This document shows, in pieces, positions 26,172-33,388 of a stretch of DNA of 64,000 nucleotides. Every line of letters starts with the position of its first letter. The stretch's first letter is position 1. The translations under genes were made by a program, and so were the position numbers. Under the pieces are notes generated by a model, which was not told where the DNA came from, made no database searches, and saw only the letters and a list, made by a program, of their open reading frames with translations. Source of the DNA: Collinsella sp. TF05-9AC (GTDB taxonomy: Bacteria; Actinomycetota; Coriobacteriia; Coriobacteriales; Coriobacteriaceae); the NCBI RefSeq assembly GCF_003438495.1, contig NZ_QSSH01000007.1:26154-90153 (forward strand), written 5' to 3'.

Positions 26172-27074
26172 CTACGAGACGTGCTCGGGCGCTCCTGCCA
26201 TGCGAGCCTGTCCATGTGCGCGGAGGCGCGGAAGCTCGACGGTTGCTACCATGACGCCGGTGAGGATGAGGGCGGCACCAAAGAAGGCGATGGGGCTCAG
26301 GACCTCGCCGACCAGGAAGAACGAAAAGACGGCGGAGCATACCGGCTCGAGCGAGAAGGCGAAACCGGTGGTCTCGGCAGGCACGTGGGGCTGCACGAGC
26401 GTCTGGGTGATAAAGCCGTAGGCAGAGCAGATGAGTGCGAGCGCGACGACGACCACGATTTCGCCCGGCGTGCTGGGAAGCGTGAAGCCGCCAAAGGTGA
26501 ATGCCGCGACGCCCGAGAACAAACCGCCAAAGCCTAGCTGCCAAACGCCCAGAGCCAGCGGATCGACTTCTTCGACAAAGCGCTTGGCGACAATGATGTG
26601 TCCGGCGTAGACAAAGGCGGAGAGCAGCATGATGAGTGCGCCCGGGTTCAGGCTGGTGAAGTCAGCGCCCGAGAGCAGCAACATACCGCAGGTGACGATG
26701 GCGGTGCCGACGAGCACTTTGCGCTCGGGGGCGCGGCGCAGCAGAGCTGCGTTGGCAAACGGCACGATCACGACCGTCAGGCTCTGCAAAAAGCCGGCAG
26801 TGGAGGCAGAGGTGAGGCTGGAGCCCAGGCACATGCAGGTGAGCTCGGTTGCCATAATGGCGCCGATGATGGCGGCACGGACCATAAGGTCGCGGTTAAT
26901 GCGCAACGCGTGCTTGTGGAAGAGCAACAGGCAGACCACAAAGGCGATGATGCAGCGTAGCGCGACGATGCTCGTGGCGTTCATGCTGTCCATGCCGATC
27001 TTCATGAGGGGATACGAAAAGCCCCATGCGACGGGAACGGAAAATGAGAGCGCGATTGCTTTTTTGCGATCCAT
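26172..27074 (-). CDS. EamA/DMT-family transporter (divergent from LysR)
   Basis: This is a 300-aa membrane protein with ten predicted spans in two EamA repeats. The first starts AIALSFSVPVAWGFSYPLMKIGMD and the second starts GALIMLLSAFVYAGHIIVAKRFVE. FAFSLEPVCSAVFSFFLVGEVLSP is the usual C-terminal signature. It is expected to export a metabolite or amino acid; the substrate is unknown. AAAAGGAG precedes the ATG. A LysR gene is divergently placed 158 bases away and probably controls it. The same arrangement recurs at 60.3-62.2 kb with another DMT protein. Confidence 0.88.
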   Translation of the reverse strand: MDRKKAIALSFSVPVAWGFSYPLMKIGMDSMNATSIVALRCIIAFVVCLLLFHKHALRINRDLMVRAAIIGAIMATELTCMCLGSSLTSASTAGFLQSLTVVIVPFANAALLRRAPERKVLVGTAIVTCGMLLLSGADFTSLNPGALIMLLSAFVYAGHIIVAKRFVEEVDPLALGVWQLGFGGLFSGVAAFTFGGFTLPSTPGEIVVVVALALICSAYGFITQTLVQPHVPAETTGFAFSLEPVCSAVFSFFLVGEVLSPIAFFGAALILTGVMVATVELPRLRAHGQARMAGAPEHVS

Positions 27075-27232
27075 GGGACTCCTTTTGTTACAGAACGGTT
27101 TCGCAAAAAGGATTCTGCTCCCAGATTTGGATGTAGTAAAGCGAATGTATCTTCAGTATGATTAAGAAATGCTAATGTAGGCAGAAAAAGCGCTGGCAAA
27201 ACGTTTTACGGCTGCATTGATGTGGAGGCACG

Positions 27233-28099
27233 ATGGCATCGCGGTATCAGATTGTATGTATGGTGGTCGATTGCGGCAGCCTGAAACGTGCGGCCGACGA
27301 GCTGGGCTATACGCAAAGTGCGGTGAGCCAGGCCGTCAGGGCGCTCGAGCGTGAGCTGGGTACCACGCTTATCGAGCGCGGTAAGCGGGGTGTGTCGCTT
27401 ACGCGCGATGGCAAGCAGTATCTGCCGTATCTGCGACAGATCGTAACTGCCGAGGCTGAGCTTGAGGGCAAGCGCCAGGAGCTGCTGGGGCTTTCGTCGA
27501 CCGATATTCGCATTGCGACGTTTACCAACGTGAGCCGAACCGTGTTGCCGCGCGTGATTCGCGACTTTGGAGCCCTGCACCCGGGCGTGCACTTTACCCT
27601 CAAGCAGGGCGATTACACGCGCAACGCCCAGTGGGTGCACGATGGCGTGGTCGATTTTTGCTTTACGGCACGCGGGTTTACCGCGGGGCTCGAGAAGCGC
27701 GTGGTCTATCACGACGAGTTGGTGGCATTGCTGCCGGTCGCGCATCCGCTGGCGGCAAAGGAAAAGGTGACGCTCGCCGACCTGGCTTCCGATCCGTTTG
27801 TGCTTCTGGATGAGGGCGAACAGAGCCTGGTGCTCGATGCATTCGCGGCGCATGGCCTGTCGCCGCACGTGACGAGCGAGGTCACCGACGACTACACCAT
27901 CATGGCGATGGTGGAGGAGGGCCTAGGCGTGAGTATGCTCTACCGTCGTACTGTGGAGGGCATGCGTGCCGATATTCGTGTACGTCCCATCATGCATGCC
28001 CCCTCGCGCGACGTGGTGGCCGCTTGGCGCAGCTGGGACACCATGCCCATCGCCACGAGGCGCTTTATCGACTATATGAGCTCGCATATTGTCAATTAA
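27233..28099 (+). CDS. LysR-family regulator (divergent from a DMT transporter)
   Basis: This 288-aa LysR protein has a winged helix in residues 1-60 (CGSLKRAADELGYTQSAVSQAVRALERELGTTLIERG) and a co-inducer domain from about residue 88 (DIRIATFTNVSRTVLPRVIRDF). It shares unusual wording with the second LysR at 61357, including TDDYTIMAMVEEGLGVSMLYRR against WDDYAIMAMVEDGLGVSILPAL, so the two are probably paralogous. GGAGG precedes the ATG. The intergenic region with the DMT gene contains a weak ATTA-N8-TAAT symmetry (27161-27176). The effector is unknown. Confidence 0.88.
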   Translation: MASRYQIVCMVVDCGSLKRAADELGYTQSAVSQAVRALERELGTTLIERGKRGVSLTRDGKQYLPYLRQIVTAEAELEGKRQELLGLSSTDIRIATFTNVSRTVLPRVIRDFGALHPGVHFTLKQGDYTRNAQWVHDGVVDFCFTARGFTAGLEKRVVYHDELVALLPVAHPLAAKEKVTLADLASDPFVLLDEGEQSLVLDAFAAHGLSPHVTSEVTDDYTIMAMVEEGLGVSMLYRRTVEGMRADIRVRPIMHAPSRDVVAAWRSWDTMPIATRRFIDYMSSHIVN

Positions 28100-28126
28100 T
28101 GACTGGCGTGGCTTTGAGTGCGGTGT

Positions 28127-29509
28127 TTAGCGGGCTGTCGCTTTGGCTTGGGTGGCGCGATAGGTGCGTGCCGGGTGGCAAAGTAGTACCGCCACGACCA
28201 TAAAGAACGCCGTGGTGCCCAGGCTGATGGGGTAGACCATCATGATGTTCGCAAAGGTGCGGAAGTGCGGGAACACGCAGAACACCCAATAGAAGCGGAT
28301 GCCGCAGACGCAGATCATGGTGATGAGGGCGGGCGTGAGCGAGATACCAAAGCCGCGCAGGTAGCCTGACATGTTTTCGTAGAACATGCTAAAGGCGTAC
28401 GCCGGGAAGATCGAACACACGCGGATATAGCCGATCGAGACGATGTTGGGGTCGCTGTTAAAGAGCGACAAGATCTCGCGTCCCAGGCCGACAATAACGA
28501 TGATCGTGGTGAGCGCGACGATACCGCCTTCGACCAGGCAGACCTTAAGCGTTTTGGTGCAGCGATCGATCTGGCGGGCACCGTGGTTTTGTCCCACAAA
28601 GGTGGTGCACGCCTGGCTAAAGCTGTTGAGCAGGTTGTAGCACACGTACTCCAGACTCATGGCGGCGCTCGATGCCGCCATGACTTCGGTGCCAAGGCTG
28701 TTGATGGCAGACTGGATGATGATGTTGGCGACGGCAAAGACAGCGCTTTGGATGCCGGCGGGCAGGCCAATCTTGACGATGCGCTTGAGGGCGACGGGGT
28801 CGATAGCCAGGTCGCGTGGGGTGACGCGGACGACGGAGTCGGTTTTGAGCAGGTGGATAAAGAGCGTAGCGGCGCTGACGGTGTAAGCGATGGCGGTGGC
28901 GATGGCGACGCCCGCGACGCCCCAGTGGAGTACAGGGACAAAGATGAGGTCCAGGCCAATGTTGAGGACGGTGGACACGGCAAGCGCCTGCAGCGGCATG
29001 CGGGTGATGCCGACGGAGCGGAAGATCGCGGCCTCAAAGTTGTAGAGCAAAATCGAGGGCATGCTCAGCAAAAAGACGCGTAGATAGAGTGAGGCGAGCG
29101 GCATGGTCTCGGCGGGAACGTTGAGCGCGGCGAGCATGGGCTCGGCAAAGATCTCGCCCAGAGCGATGACGACAAAGCCCACGAGTGCCATTAAAATCGA
29201 GGTATGGACGGCGCGTTTGACCATGTTCTGATCGTTGCGGCCGATAGCGTTGGCGATGACCACGTTGGAGCCAAGCGACATGCCAATAAACAGGTTGAGC
29301 ATAAGACTGGTAAGCGGAACATTGGAGCCGACCGCCGCCATGGCGAGGGTTCCCTGGTCGCCCGAGAAGTTACCGATAATGACCGTGGCGATGAGGTTCG
29401 ACAGCTGCTCCAAGATGCTCGTGGCGGCCACGGGGAAGGCGAACAGGGGAATATTGCGCCACAGCGAGCCGGTGGTCATGTCAATGTGCTTAGATACGGT
29501 GTCAGCCAT
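28127..29509 (-). CDS. MATE-family efflux transporter
   Basis: This 460-aa protein has twelve predicted membrane spans in two MatE repeats. The first includes GSLWRNIPLFAFPVAATSILEQLSNLIATVIIGNF and MAAVGSNVPLTSLMLNLFIGMSLGSNVVIANAIGR. The second begins IVKIGLPAGIQSAVFAVANIIIQSAINSLG, with SFSQACTTFVGQNHGA. MATE proteins export cationic drugs or metabolites in exchange for Na+ or H+. The fit is closest to the bacterial DinF/NorM-like group. It converges on the LysR gene. Repeats of the GGGAC family lie upstream between this gene and rlmA. Confidence 0.92.
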   Translation of the reverse strand: MADTVSKHIDMTTGSLWRNIPLFAFPVAATSILEQLSNLIATVIIGNFSGDQGTLAMAAVGSNVPLTSLMLNLFIGMSLGSNVVIANAIGRNDQNMVKRAVHTSILMALVGFVVIALGEIFAEPMLAALNVPAETMPLASLYLRVFLLSMPSILLYNFEAAIFRSVGITRMPLQALAVSTVLNIGLDLIFVPVLHWGVAGVAIATAIAYTVSAATLFIHLLKTDSVVRVTPRDLAIDPVALKRIVKIGLPAGIQSAVFAVANIIIQSAINSLGTEVMAASSAAMSLEYVCYNLLNSFSQACTTFVGQNHGARQIDRCTKTLKVCLVEGGIVALTTIIVIVGLGREILSLFNSDPNIVSIGYIRVCSIFPAYAFSMFYENMSGYLRGFGISLTPALITMICVCGIRFYWVFCVFPHFRTFANIMMVYPISLGTTAFFMVVAVLLCHPARTYRATQAKATAR

Positions 29510-29577
29510 ACGCTCTCAATCTCTAACATGCTCTTTCGTGCTTATTTGCGCAGATGATGATACTCCTAATGCAACCA

Positions 29578-29694
29578 GTCGGCACTTAGGGACGTTCCTT
29601 TTCTGTCGGCAGCTGGGGACACTCCTTGTAGTCATTGGGGACGTCCTTAAACGACTAGTCATTCAAGAACGTCCCCAATGACTAGGTGGGAAAG
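29578..29694. repeat. Composite GGGAC-family repeat (types C and B fused)
   Basis: GTCGGCACTTAGGGACGTTC and GTCGGCAGCTGGGGACACTC repeat one another. They are followed by a type B palindrome, GGGGACGTCCTTAA, CGACTAGTCA and TTCAAGAACGTCCCC, flanked by GTCATT and AATGAC. Components match those at 4970-5013 and 15066-15122. It fills most of the gap between MATE and rlmA. Confidence 0.75.
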
Positions 29695-29700
29695 GCGTGC

Positions 29701-29706
29701 GACAAT
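29701..29706 (+). promoter_or_regulatory. Candidate -10 box of rlmA
   Basis: GACAAT lies 35 bases before the ATG at 29742, immediately after the composite repeat. Confidence 0.35.
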
Positions 29707-29741
29707 GGTGGGCGTTGTGTTGTTCGCGCTAAGGAGTTGCC

Positions 29742-30554
29742 ATGTTGTTGTGTCCCGTTTGCCATGAGCCGTTGGTGGACAATGAGCGCGGTGCTGCATG
29801 TGCGGGCGGACACCGGTTTGACCGTGCGCGCGAGGGCTATCTATATCTACTGCGCTCGTCCAAGAGCGGCGACTCCATGGGCGATCCCAAGTCGCAGGCA
29901 CGCAGCCGTCGTGACTTTCTGAACCGTGGATACTATGCGCCGTTGCGCGATGCGATGGTTGAGCTGGTGCGCAAGCAGGTGTCTGGGCGCGCCGCGTCTA
30001 CGAACGGCCCCATGACGTTGCTCGATATTTGCTGTGGCGAGGGCTACTACACCAGCGCCATGGGCGCGGTGCCGGGCGTGGATGCTTACGGTTTCGACTT
30101 GGGCAAAGAGATGGTTCGCCTGGCCGCCAAGCGCGGCGATGCAGCCTATTTCGTAGCCAACATGAAGGATATCCCCGTGGCCGATGGCGCCTTCGATATG
30201 GTGACCGAGCTCTTTGCTCCCTTTAACGAGCGCGAATTTGCCCGCGTGCTGGCGCCAGAGGGCTCGCTCTACACCGTGGTGCCGGGCGCCCGTCATCTCT
30301 TTGGGCTTAAGGAGGTGCTCTACGACACGCCGTACCTTAACGATGAGAAGCTGCCGAAGACCACCGAGCTCGAGTTAGTCGGAATGCAGCGGGTGTCTGC
30401 GAATATTACGCTTCAGACCCAGGCCGACATCGAGGCAGTGTTCCAGATGACGCCGTACTACTACCGTACGCGCCCTTCCGACAAAGAACGCCTGGCAAAT
30501 TTGGACACCCTTCAAACCGACATCGACTTCATCATCGCCGAGTACCGCCACTAA
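29742..30554 (+). CDS. rlmA: RlmA-type 23S rRNA (guanine-N1)-methyltransferase
   Basis: This 270-aa protein carries the RlmA zinc finger at its start (CPVCHEPL ... ACAGGHRFDRAREGYLYLL) and a class I SAM-dependent methyltransferase domain. GDPKSQARSRRDFLNRGYY is family-typical, LLDICCGEGYY is the SAM-binding glycine motif, and AYGFDLGKEMVRLAAKR and VTELFAPFNEREFARVL follow. RlmA enzymes methylate N1 of a guanine in helix 35 of 23S rRNA (G745 or G748); the group I/II choice, relevant to tylosin resistance, cannot be settled by eye. AAGGAG lies five bases before the ATG. Confidence 0.9.
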   Translation: MLLCPVCHEPLVDNERGAACAGGHRFDRAREGYLYLLRSSKSGDSMGDPKSQARSRRDFLNRGYYAPLRDAMVELVRKQVSGRAASTNGPMTLLDICCGEGYYTSAMGAVPGVDAYGFDLGKEMVRLAAKRGDAAYFVANMKDIPVADGAFDMVTELFAPFNEREFARVLAPEGSLYTVVPGARHLFGLKEVLYDTPYLNDEKLPKTTELELVGMQRVSANITLQTQADIEAVFQMTPYYYRTRPSDKERLANLDTLQTDIDFIIAEYRH

Positions 30555-30588
30555 CCTACCAAAAAGGGACAGATTTATTTTGGCAGGT
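30554..30588. repeat. GGGAC-family palindromic repeat, type D
   Basis: ACCTACCAAAA and TTTTGGCAGGT form arms with one mismatch around AGGGACAGATTTA. A second copy lies at 47264-47298. It begins at the last base of rlmA. Confidence 0.7.
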
Positions 30589-30605
30589 TTTATCTGGGAA
30601 AACGT

Positions 30606-30643
30606 AAAGGGTCGACCGCGGAGATGCGCGATCGGCCCTTTTT
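30606..30643 (+). terminator. Terminator after rlmA
   Basis: AAAGGG with inner CGA and CG segments pairs with CG, TCG and CCCTTT, followed by TTT. One mismatch and one G-U pair interrupt the stem. U-tract polarity fits the rlmA transcript. Confidence 0.6.
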
Positions 30644-30682
30644 AGTTGCTTGGCTGAAACAGAGGTTATGAGAAGCGGGCGC

Positions 30683-31084
30683 TTACAGGCGGTCCTTGTT
30701 CTCGGCCTTAACGGCGTGTGCCTGCTGAACAAAGAACAGGTCGTACACCACGATGACAAAGGCGCCAAAGTTGATGGCGTCGCCGCCAAACGCGGGAAGC
30801 GTGAGCACCGCTTGGGCAAGCGTGGCGACCGCGGCAACAATACCGAGCTTAAACGCGCCGTCCACCTGCGAAGGCTTGTTGGCGCCCTTGATACCGGCGA
30901 CGCCTGCGGCAAGGTCGACGAGACCCTTGGCGATAAGCACGACCGCTGCGAGCGTGGCGTACGAACCGTACGTGGAATCGAGACCGCCCGTGGCGATACC
31001 GACGCCGGCGGTGACGAGGCTGGCGATGCCCAAAACAAAGTAGATGAGAGCAAGGATTTTGAGAGTCTTGCGAGTGAAGCTCAT
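30683..31084 (-). CDS. Four-span membrane protein of unknown function
   Basis: This 133-aa protein has a short basic N-terminus (SFTRKTLK) and four hydrophobic segments: ILALIYFVLGIASLVTAGVG, YATLAAVVLIAKGLVDLAAGVAGIKG, LGIVAAVATLAQAVLTL and GAFVIVVYDLFFVQQAHAVK. Small polar loops separate them. I do not recognise a characterised family; it resembles small DUF-type coriobacterial membrane proteins. The ATG at 31084 is supported by GAAAGGACC, while the longer open frame to 31153 is not. It is monocistronic and convergent with rlmA. Confidence 0.75.
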   Translation of the reverse strand: MSFTRKTLKILALIYFVLGIASLVTAGVGIATGGLDSTYGSYATLAAVVLIAKGLVDLAAGVAGIKGANKPSQVDGAFKLGIVAAVATLAQAVLTLPAFGGDAINFGAFVIVVYDLFFVQQAHAVKAENKDRL

Positions 31085-31311
31085 GGCTGGTCCTTTCGAT
31101 ACGAGTACGCCAACTTGGCGCACCCAATGTACTGCACATATGGTGAAGCACATTGTAGTTCAACGCGGCGATGCATGCGTTTGAAAGCGTCTCTTGCCCG
31201 CACGGTCCAACCTTTCAAAAAAGAAAGCTGGGCGTAAGTCAAATCGATGGCAGCGTATGCGCGGCGCTGCGATGATGGGGCCATGGTAAGAGCTGGACCG
31301 AAGGAGAAGCC

Positions 31312-31455
31312 ATGATGTACGGAGCAGGGCAAGTGCGTGAGCCGCGGTCGTTGGGAAGGCGCATGAGTGATTCCGTGATCGCTGCCGTGTGCACGGGATT
31401 GATGGCGGTGCTTTGCATTGGGATGCTGTGGACCATGTCGCATGTGGGACAATAG
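31312..31455 (+). CDS. 47-aa small membrane protein upstream of rsmJ
   Basis: The 48-codon frame (MMYGAGQVREPRSLGRRMSD, then SVIAAVCTGLMAVLCIGMLW) has a strong AAGGAGA ribosome site 31301-31307 and one hydrophobic segment near residues 21-40. It ends 63 bases before rsmJ on the same strand. I do not recognise the family. The good ribosome site and coherent topology argue that it is translated; a role cannot be inferred. The candidate -10 for rsmJ overlaps its stop codon, so the two may be transcribed separately. Confidence 0.5.
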   Translation: MMYGAGQVREPRSLGRRMSDSVIAAVCTGLMAVLCIGMLWTMSHVGQ

Positions 31456-31518
31456 CGGACGGTTGGGTGCTGGCATAAACGGCGCTCACGTATTCGTTTT
31501 GCTTGTTAAGGAGTGTCC

Positions 31519-32223
31519 ATGGGCGTCTTCGATCCCTTTTCTGCTGCTCGGGCCGCGGGGCTTGAGCTGACCGGGAAGCCCGAGGGCCTCACGCTTGCCG
31601 ACGGCACGATGGAGCTGCGCGCCGATTTCGGCCGCATGCTTCCGCGGCTCAAGCAGGGCCGTCTGCAGCAAGAGCTGTTGGTAAAGGCTGCGCGCGCAAA
31701 AGGCATCGAGTGTCCATGGGCGATTGATGCCACGGCAGGCTTTGGCGAGGATTCGCTGCTGTTGGCGGCCGCGGGCTTTACCGTCGATCTGTATGAGCAG
31801 GATTGCGTGATCGCGGCGCTCCTCAAGGATGCCCTGGATCGCGCGGCAGATGATCCGGCGCTTGTGGCTGCCGTGTCGCGCATGCGCTTACATGCGGGCG
31901 AGGACAGCATTGCCGGCCTTCGCCATACGGCTGAGCTGATCGGGCGGGGCGAGCTTGCCGCCCCCGACGTGGTGTATCTGGACCCCATGTTTCCCGAGCG
32001 CACCAAGAGCGCGGCGGTAAAAAAGAAGTTCCAACTTTTGCATCATCTGGAACAGCCGTGTGCCGATGAGGAGACGCTGGTCGAAGCTGCGCTTGCGGTG
32101 CACCCGCGCAAGGTCGTTATCAAGCGGCCGGTGAAGGGGCCACTGCTTGCCGGCGTTAAGCCGAGCTATCAGCTTGCGGGCAAGGCCGTTCGCTACGATG
32201 TTTTGGTGCCGCCGCGCCCGTAG
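31519..32223 (+). CDS. rsmJ: 16S rRNA (guanine1516-N2)-methyltransferase RsmJ
   Basis: This is a 234-aa SAM-dependent methyltransferase of the RsmJ (YhiQ) family, acting on G1516 of 16S rRNA. The N-terminal substrate region reads GMELRADFGRMLPRLKQGRLQQELLVKAAR-like, and the SAM pocket is IDATAGFGEDSLLLAAAGF. The later YLDPMFPERTKSAAVKKKFQLLHHL is diagnostic for the family, as is the C-terminal KVVIKRPVKGPLLAGVKPSYQ. AAGGAG lies five bases before the ATG at 31519. The length is slightly below that of E. coli. It stands alone after a small membrane protein. Confidence 0.93.
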   Translation: MGVFDPFSAARAAGLELTGKPEGLTLADGTMELRADFGRMLPRLKQGRLQQELLVKAARAKGIECPWAIDATAGFGEDSLLLAAAGFTVDLYEQDCVIAALLKDALDRAADDPALVAAVSRMRLHAGEDSIAGLRHTAELIGRGELAAPDVVYLDPMFPERTKSAAVKKKFQLLHHLEQPCADEETLVEAALAVHPRKVVIKRPVKGPLLAGVKPSYQLAGKAVRYDVLVPPRP

Positions 32224-32271
32224 CTTGCGTGCGATGGTTGGCGCTCCGTCAGTGCCGTGCCGATGCGGGGC

Positions 32272-32568
32272 CTATTTCCAAGGGTGCGATGTCAGGTGCC
32301 AGCCACCGCAGTATTCGCATCTGTAGCAGGCCAGCCCGCGGCGTCCGCGGTTTTCGCAGTCAGCCATAACTGCCTCGGCCTCGGCGCGCGTGTCGTAACG
32401 GTTTTTGCGCTCACACGATTTGTAGCGCCAGGCCTCATCGCGCTCGGCGTCCAAGGCGTCGCGACGCTCGTCCTCGCGCGCAAACAGGTCGCTCATATCG
32501 CCGCCGGTGGCAGCGCCCAAAAACTCGCTTTTGGCCTTTGACCAGGCGGCTCGCTTTTTGCTTCCCAT
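32272..32568 (-). CDS. Small zinc-ribbon-like protein of unknown function
   Basis: This is a 98-aa protein with a basic N-terminus (GSKKRAAWSKAKSEF), an acidic middle (FAREDERRDALDAERDEAW), and a C-terminal segment with cysteines in CERKNRYDTRAEAEAVMADC and the pair CYRCEYCGGWHLTSHPW. The CxxCGGWHLTS ending is seen in many short bacterial and phage proteins of unknown role and suggests a zinc ribbon. The ATG at 32568 is preferred; a TTG at 32589 would extend it by seven residues. It converges with rsmJ and is divergent from the GNAT gene. Confidence 0.72.
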   Translation of the reverse strand: MGSKKRAAWSKAKSEFLGAATGGDMSDLFAREDERRDALDAERDEAWRYKSCERKNRYDTRAEAEAVMADCENRGRRGLACYRCEYCGGWHLTSHPWK

Positions 32569-32645
32569 CTGCTTCGCGCCCCTCTTCAAACGCTGGTATC
32601 ATTGCTCAATCAAAGTGATACCAATAAACGTGAGGCCGCCGCGTG

Positions 32646-33134
32646 ATGATCAGAAAAACCCTCGATACCGACATTCCCGCCGTCATGGCTATCTACGACG
32701 CTGCCCGCGCCTTTATGCGCGCGCATGGCAACGCCACGCAATGGTCCGAGGGCACGCCTTCTGCCGAGCAGCTGGCTGCCGATATCGCCGCCGGTGGCAG
32801 CTATGTGTGCGAAGTCGACGGTCGCGTGGTAGCGACGTTTGCCTTTTTACCGGGCCCGGACGGGTGCTATGACGTAATTGAGGATGGTCAATGGCGCAGT
32901 GACACTCCGTACGCCGTGCTGCACCGTGTGGCGTCCGATGGCGCCGTACACGGTATCGCGGCTGCGATGTTTGCCTTTGCCAAAGAGCGTGCCGATCACC
33001 TGCGCATCGACACACATCAGGACAACCTGCCCATGCAGGGGGCGAGCATCAAGGCGGGGTTTGAGCGCGCCGGCATCGTGTATGTGTCGGACGGCACACC
33101 GCGTGTTGCGTTTGACTGGCTGCGCGAGGCATAA
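32646..33134 (+). CDS. GNAT-family N-acetyltransferase
   Basis: This 162-aa protein has a GNAT core: an N-terminal IRKTLDTDIPAVMAIYDAARAFMRAHGN helix pair, YVCEVDGRVVATFAFLPGPDG strands, and a divergent acetyl-CoA segment (HRVASDGAVHGIAAAMFAFAKER). The C-terminal HLRIDTHQDNLPMQGASIKAGFERAGIVYV is the usual signature, with the N-P-Q pattern of many small-molecule acetyltransferases. The substrate is unknown. The ATG at 32646 is adjacent to an in-frame GTG at 32643. A perfect 14-bp hairpin follows. Confidence 0.88.
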   Translation: MIRKTLDTDIPAVMAIYDAARAFMRAHGNATQWSEGTPSAEQLAADIAAGGSYVCEVDGRVVATFAFLPGPDGCYDVIEDGQWRSDTPYAVLHRVASDGAVHGIAAAMFAFAKERADHLRIDTHQDNLPMQGASIKAGFERAGIVYVSDGTPRVAFDWLREA

Positions 33135-33162
33135 GAGCGACGCCTCATATCAATAATTCGCG

Positions 33163-33200
33163 CGAACGAAAATGGCTTCGGGTGGGGCCATTTTCGTTCG
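33163..33200 (+). terminator. Perfect 14-bp hairpin after the GNAT gene
   Basis: CGAACGAAAATGGC (33163-33176) and its reverse complement (33187-33200) enclose a 10-nt loop. Weak U-rich sequence (GCTGTTTTG) follows a few bases later. Confidence 0.6.
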
Positions 33201-33388
33201 CTGCGCTGTTTTGAAAGCCGGCTTTCGCAAGGCGCGAACCTACGAAAATCGCCGCGCGGCAACGCGGGGCGATAAGCTCGGTCGGGGGATAGGGCCCGCT
33301 TCGCCCGCCGGCCCGTAAATTGTATCATCCAGTGTGGAACGAGGGTGCCCGTTGCCGCGTGCGATGGGCTTGCAATAAGAGGAGAGCC

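Noticed and set aside
27086-27097. TGTTACAGAACG resembling the reverse array arm, in the DMT/LysR gap
   Set aside because: It matches only part of the arm and has no partner on the 40-bp pitch.
29514-29528. An isolated TCTCAATCTCTAACA close to the array repeat, next to the MATE start
   Set aside because: One mismatch, single copy, no 40-bp partner; more likely chance overlap with the ribosome-site region.
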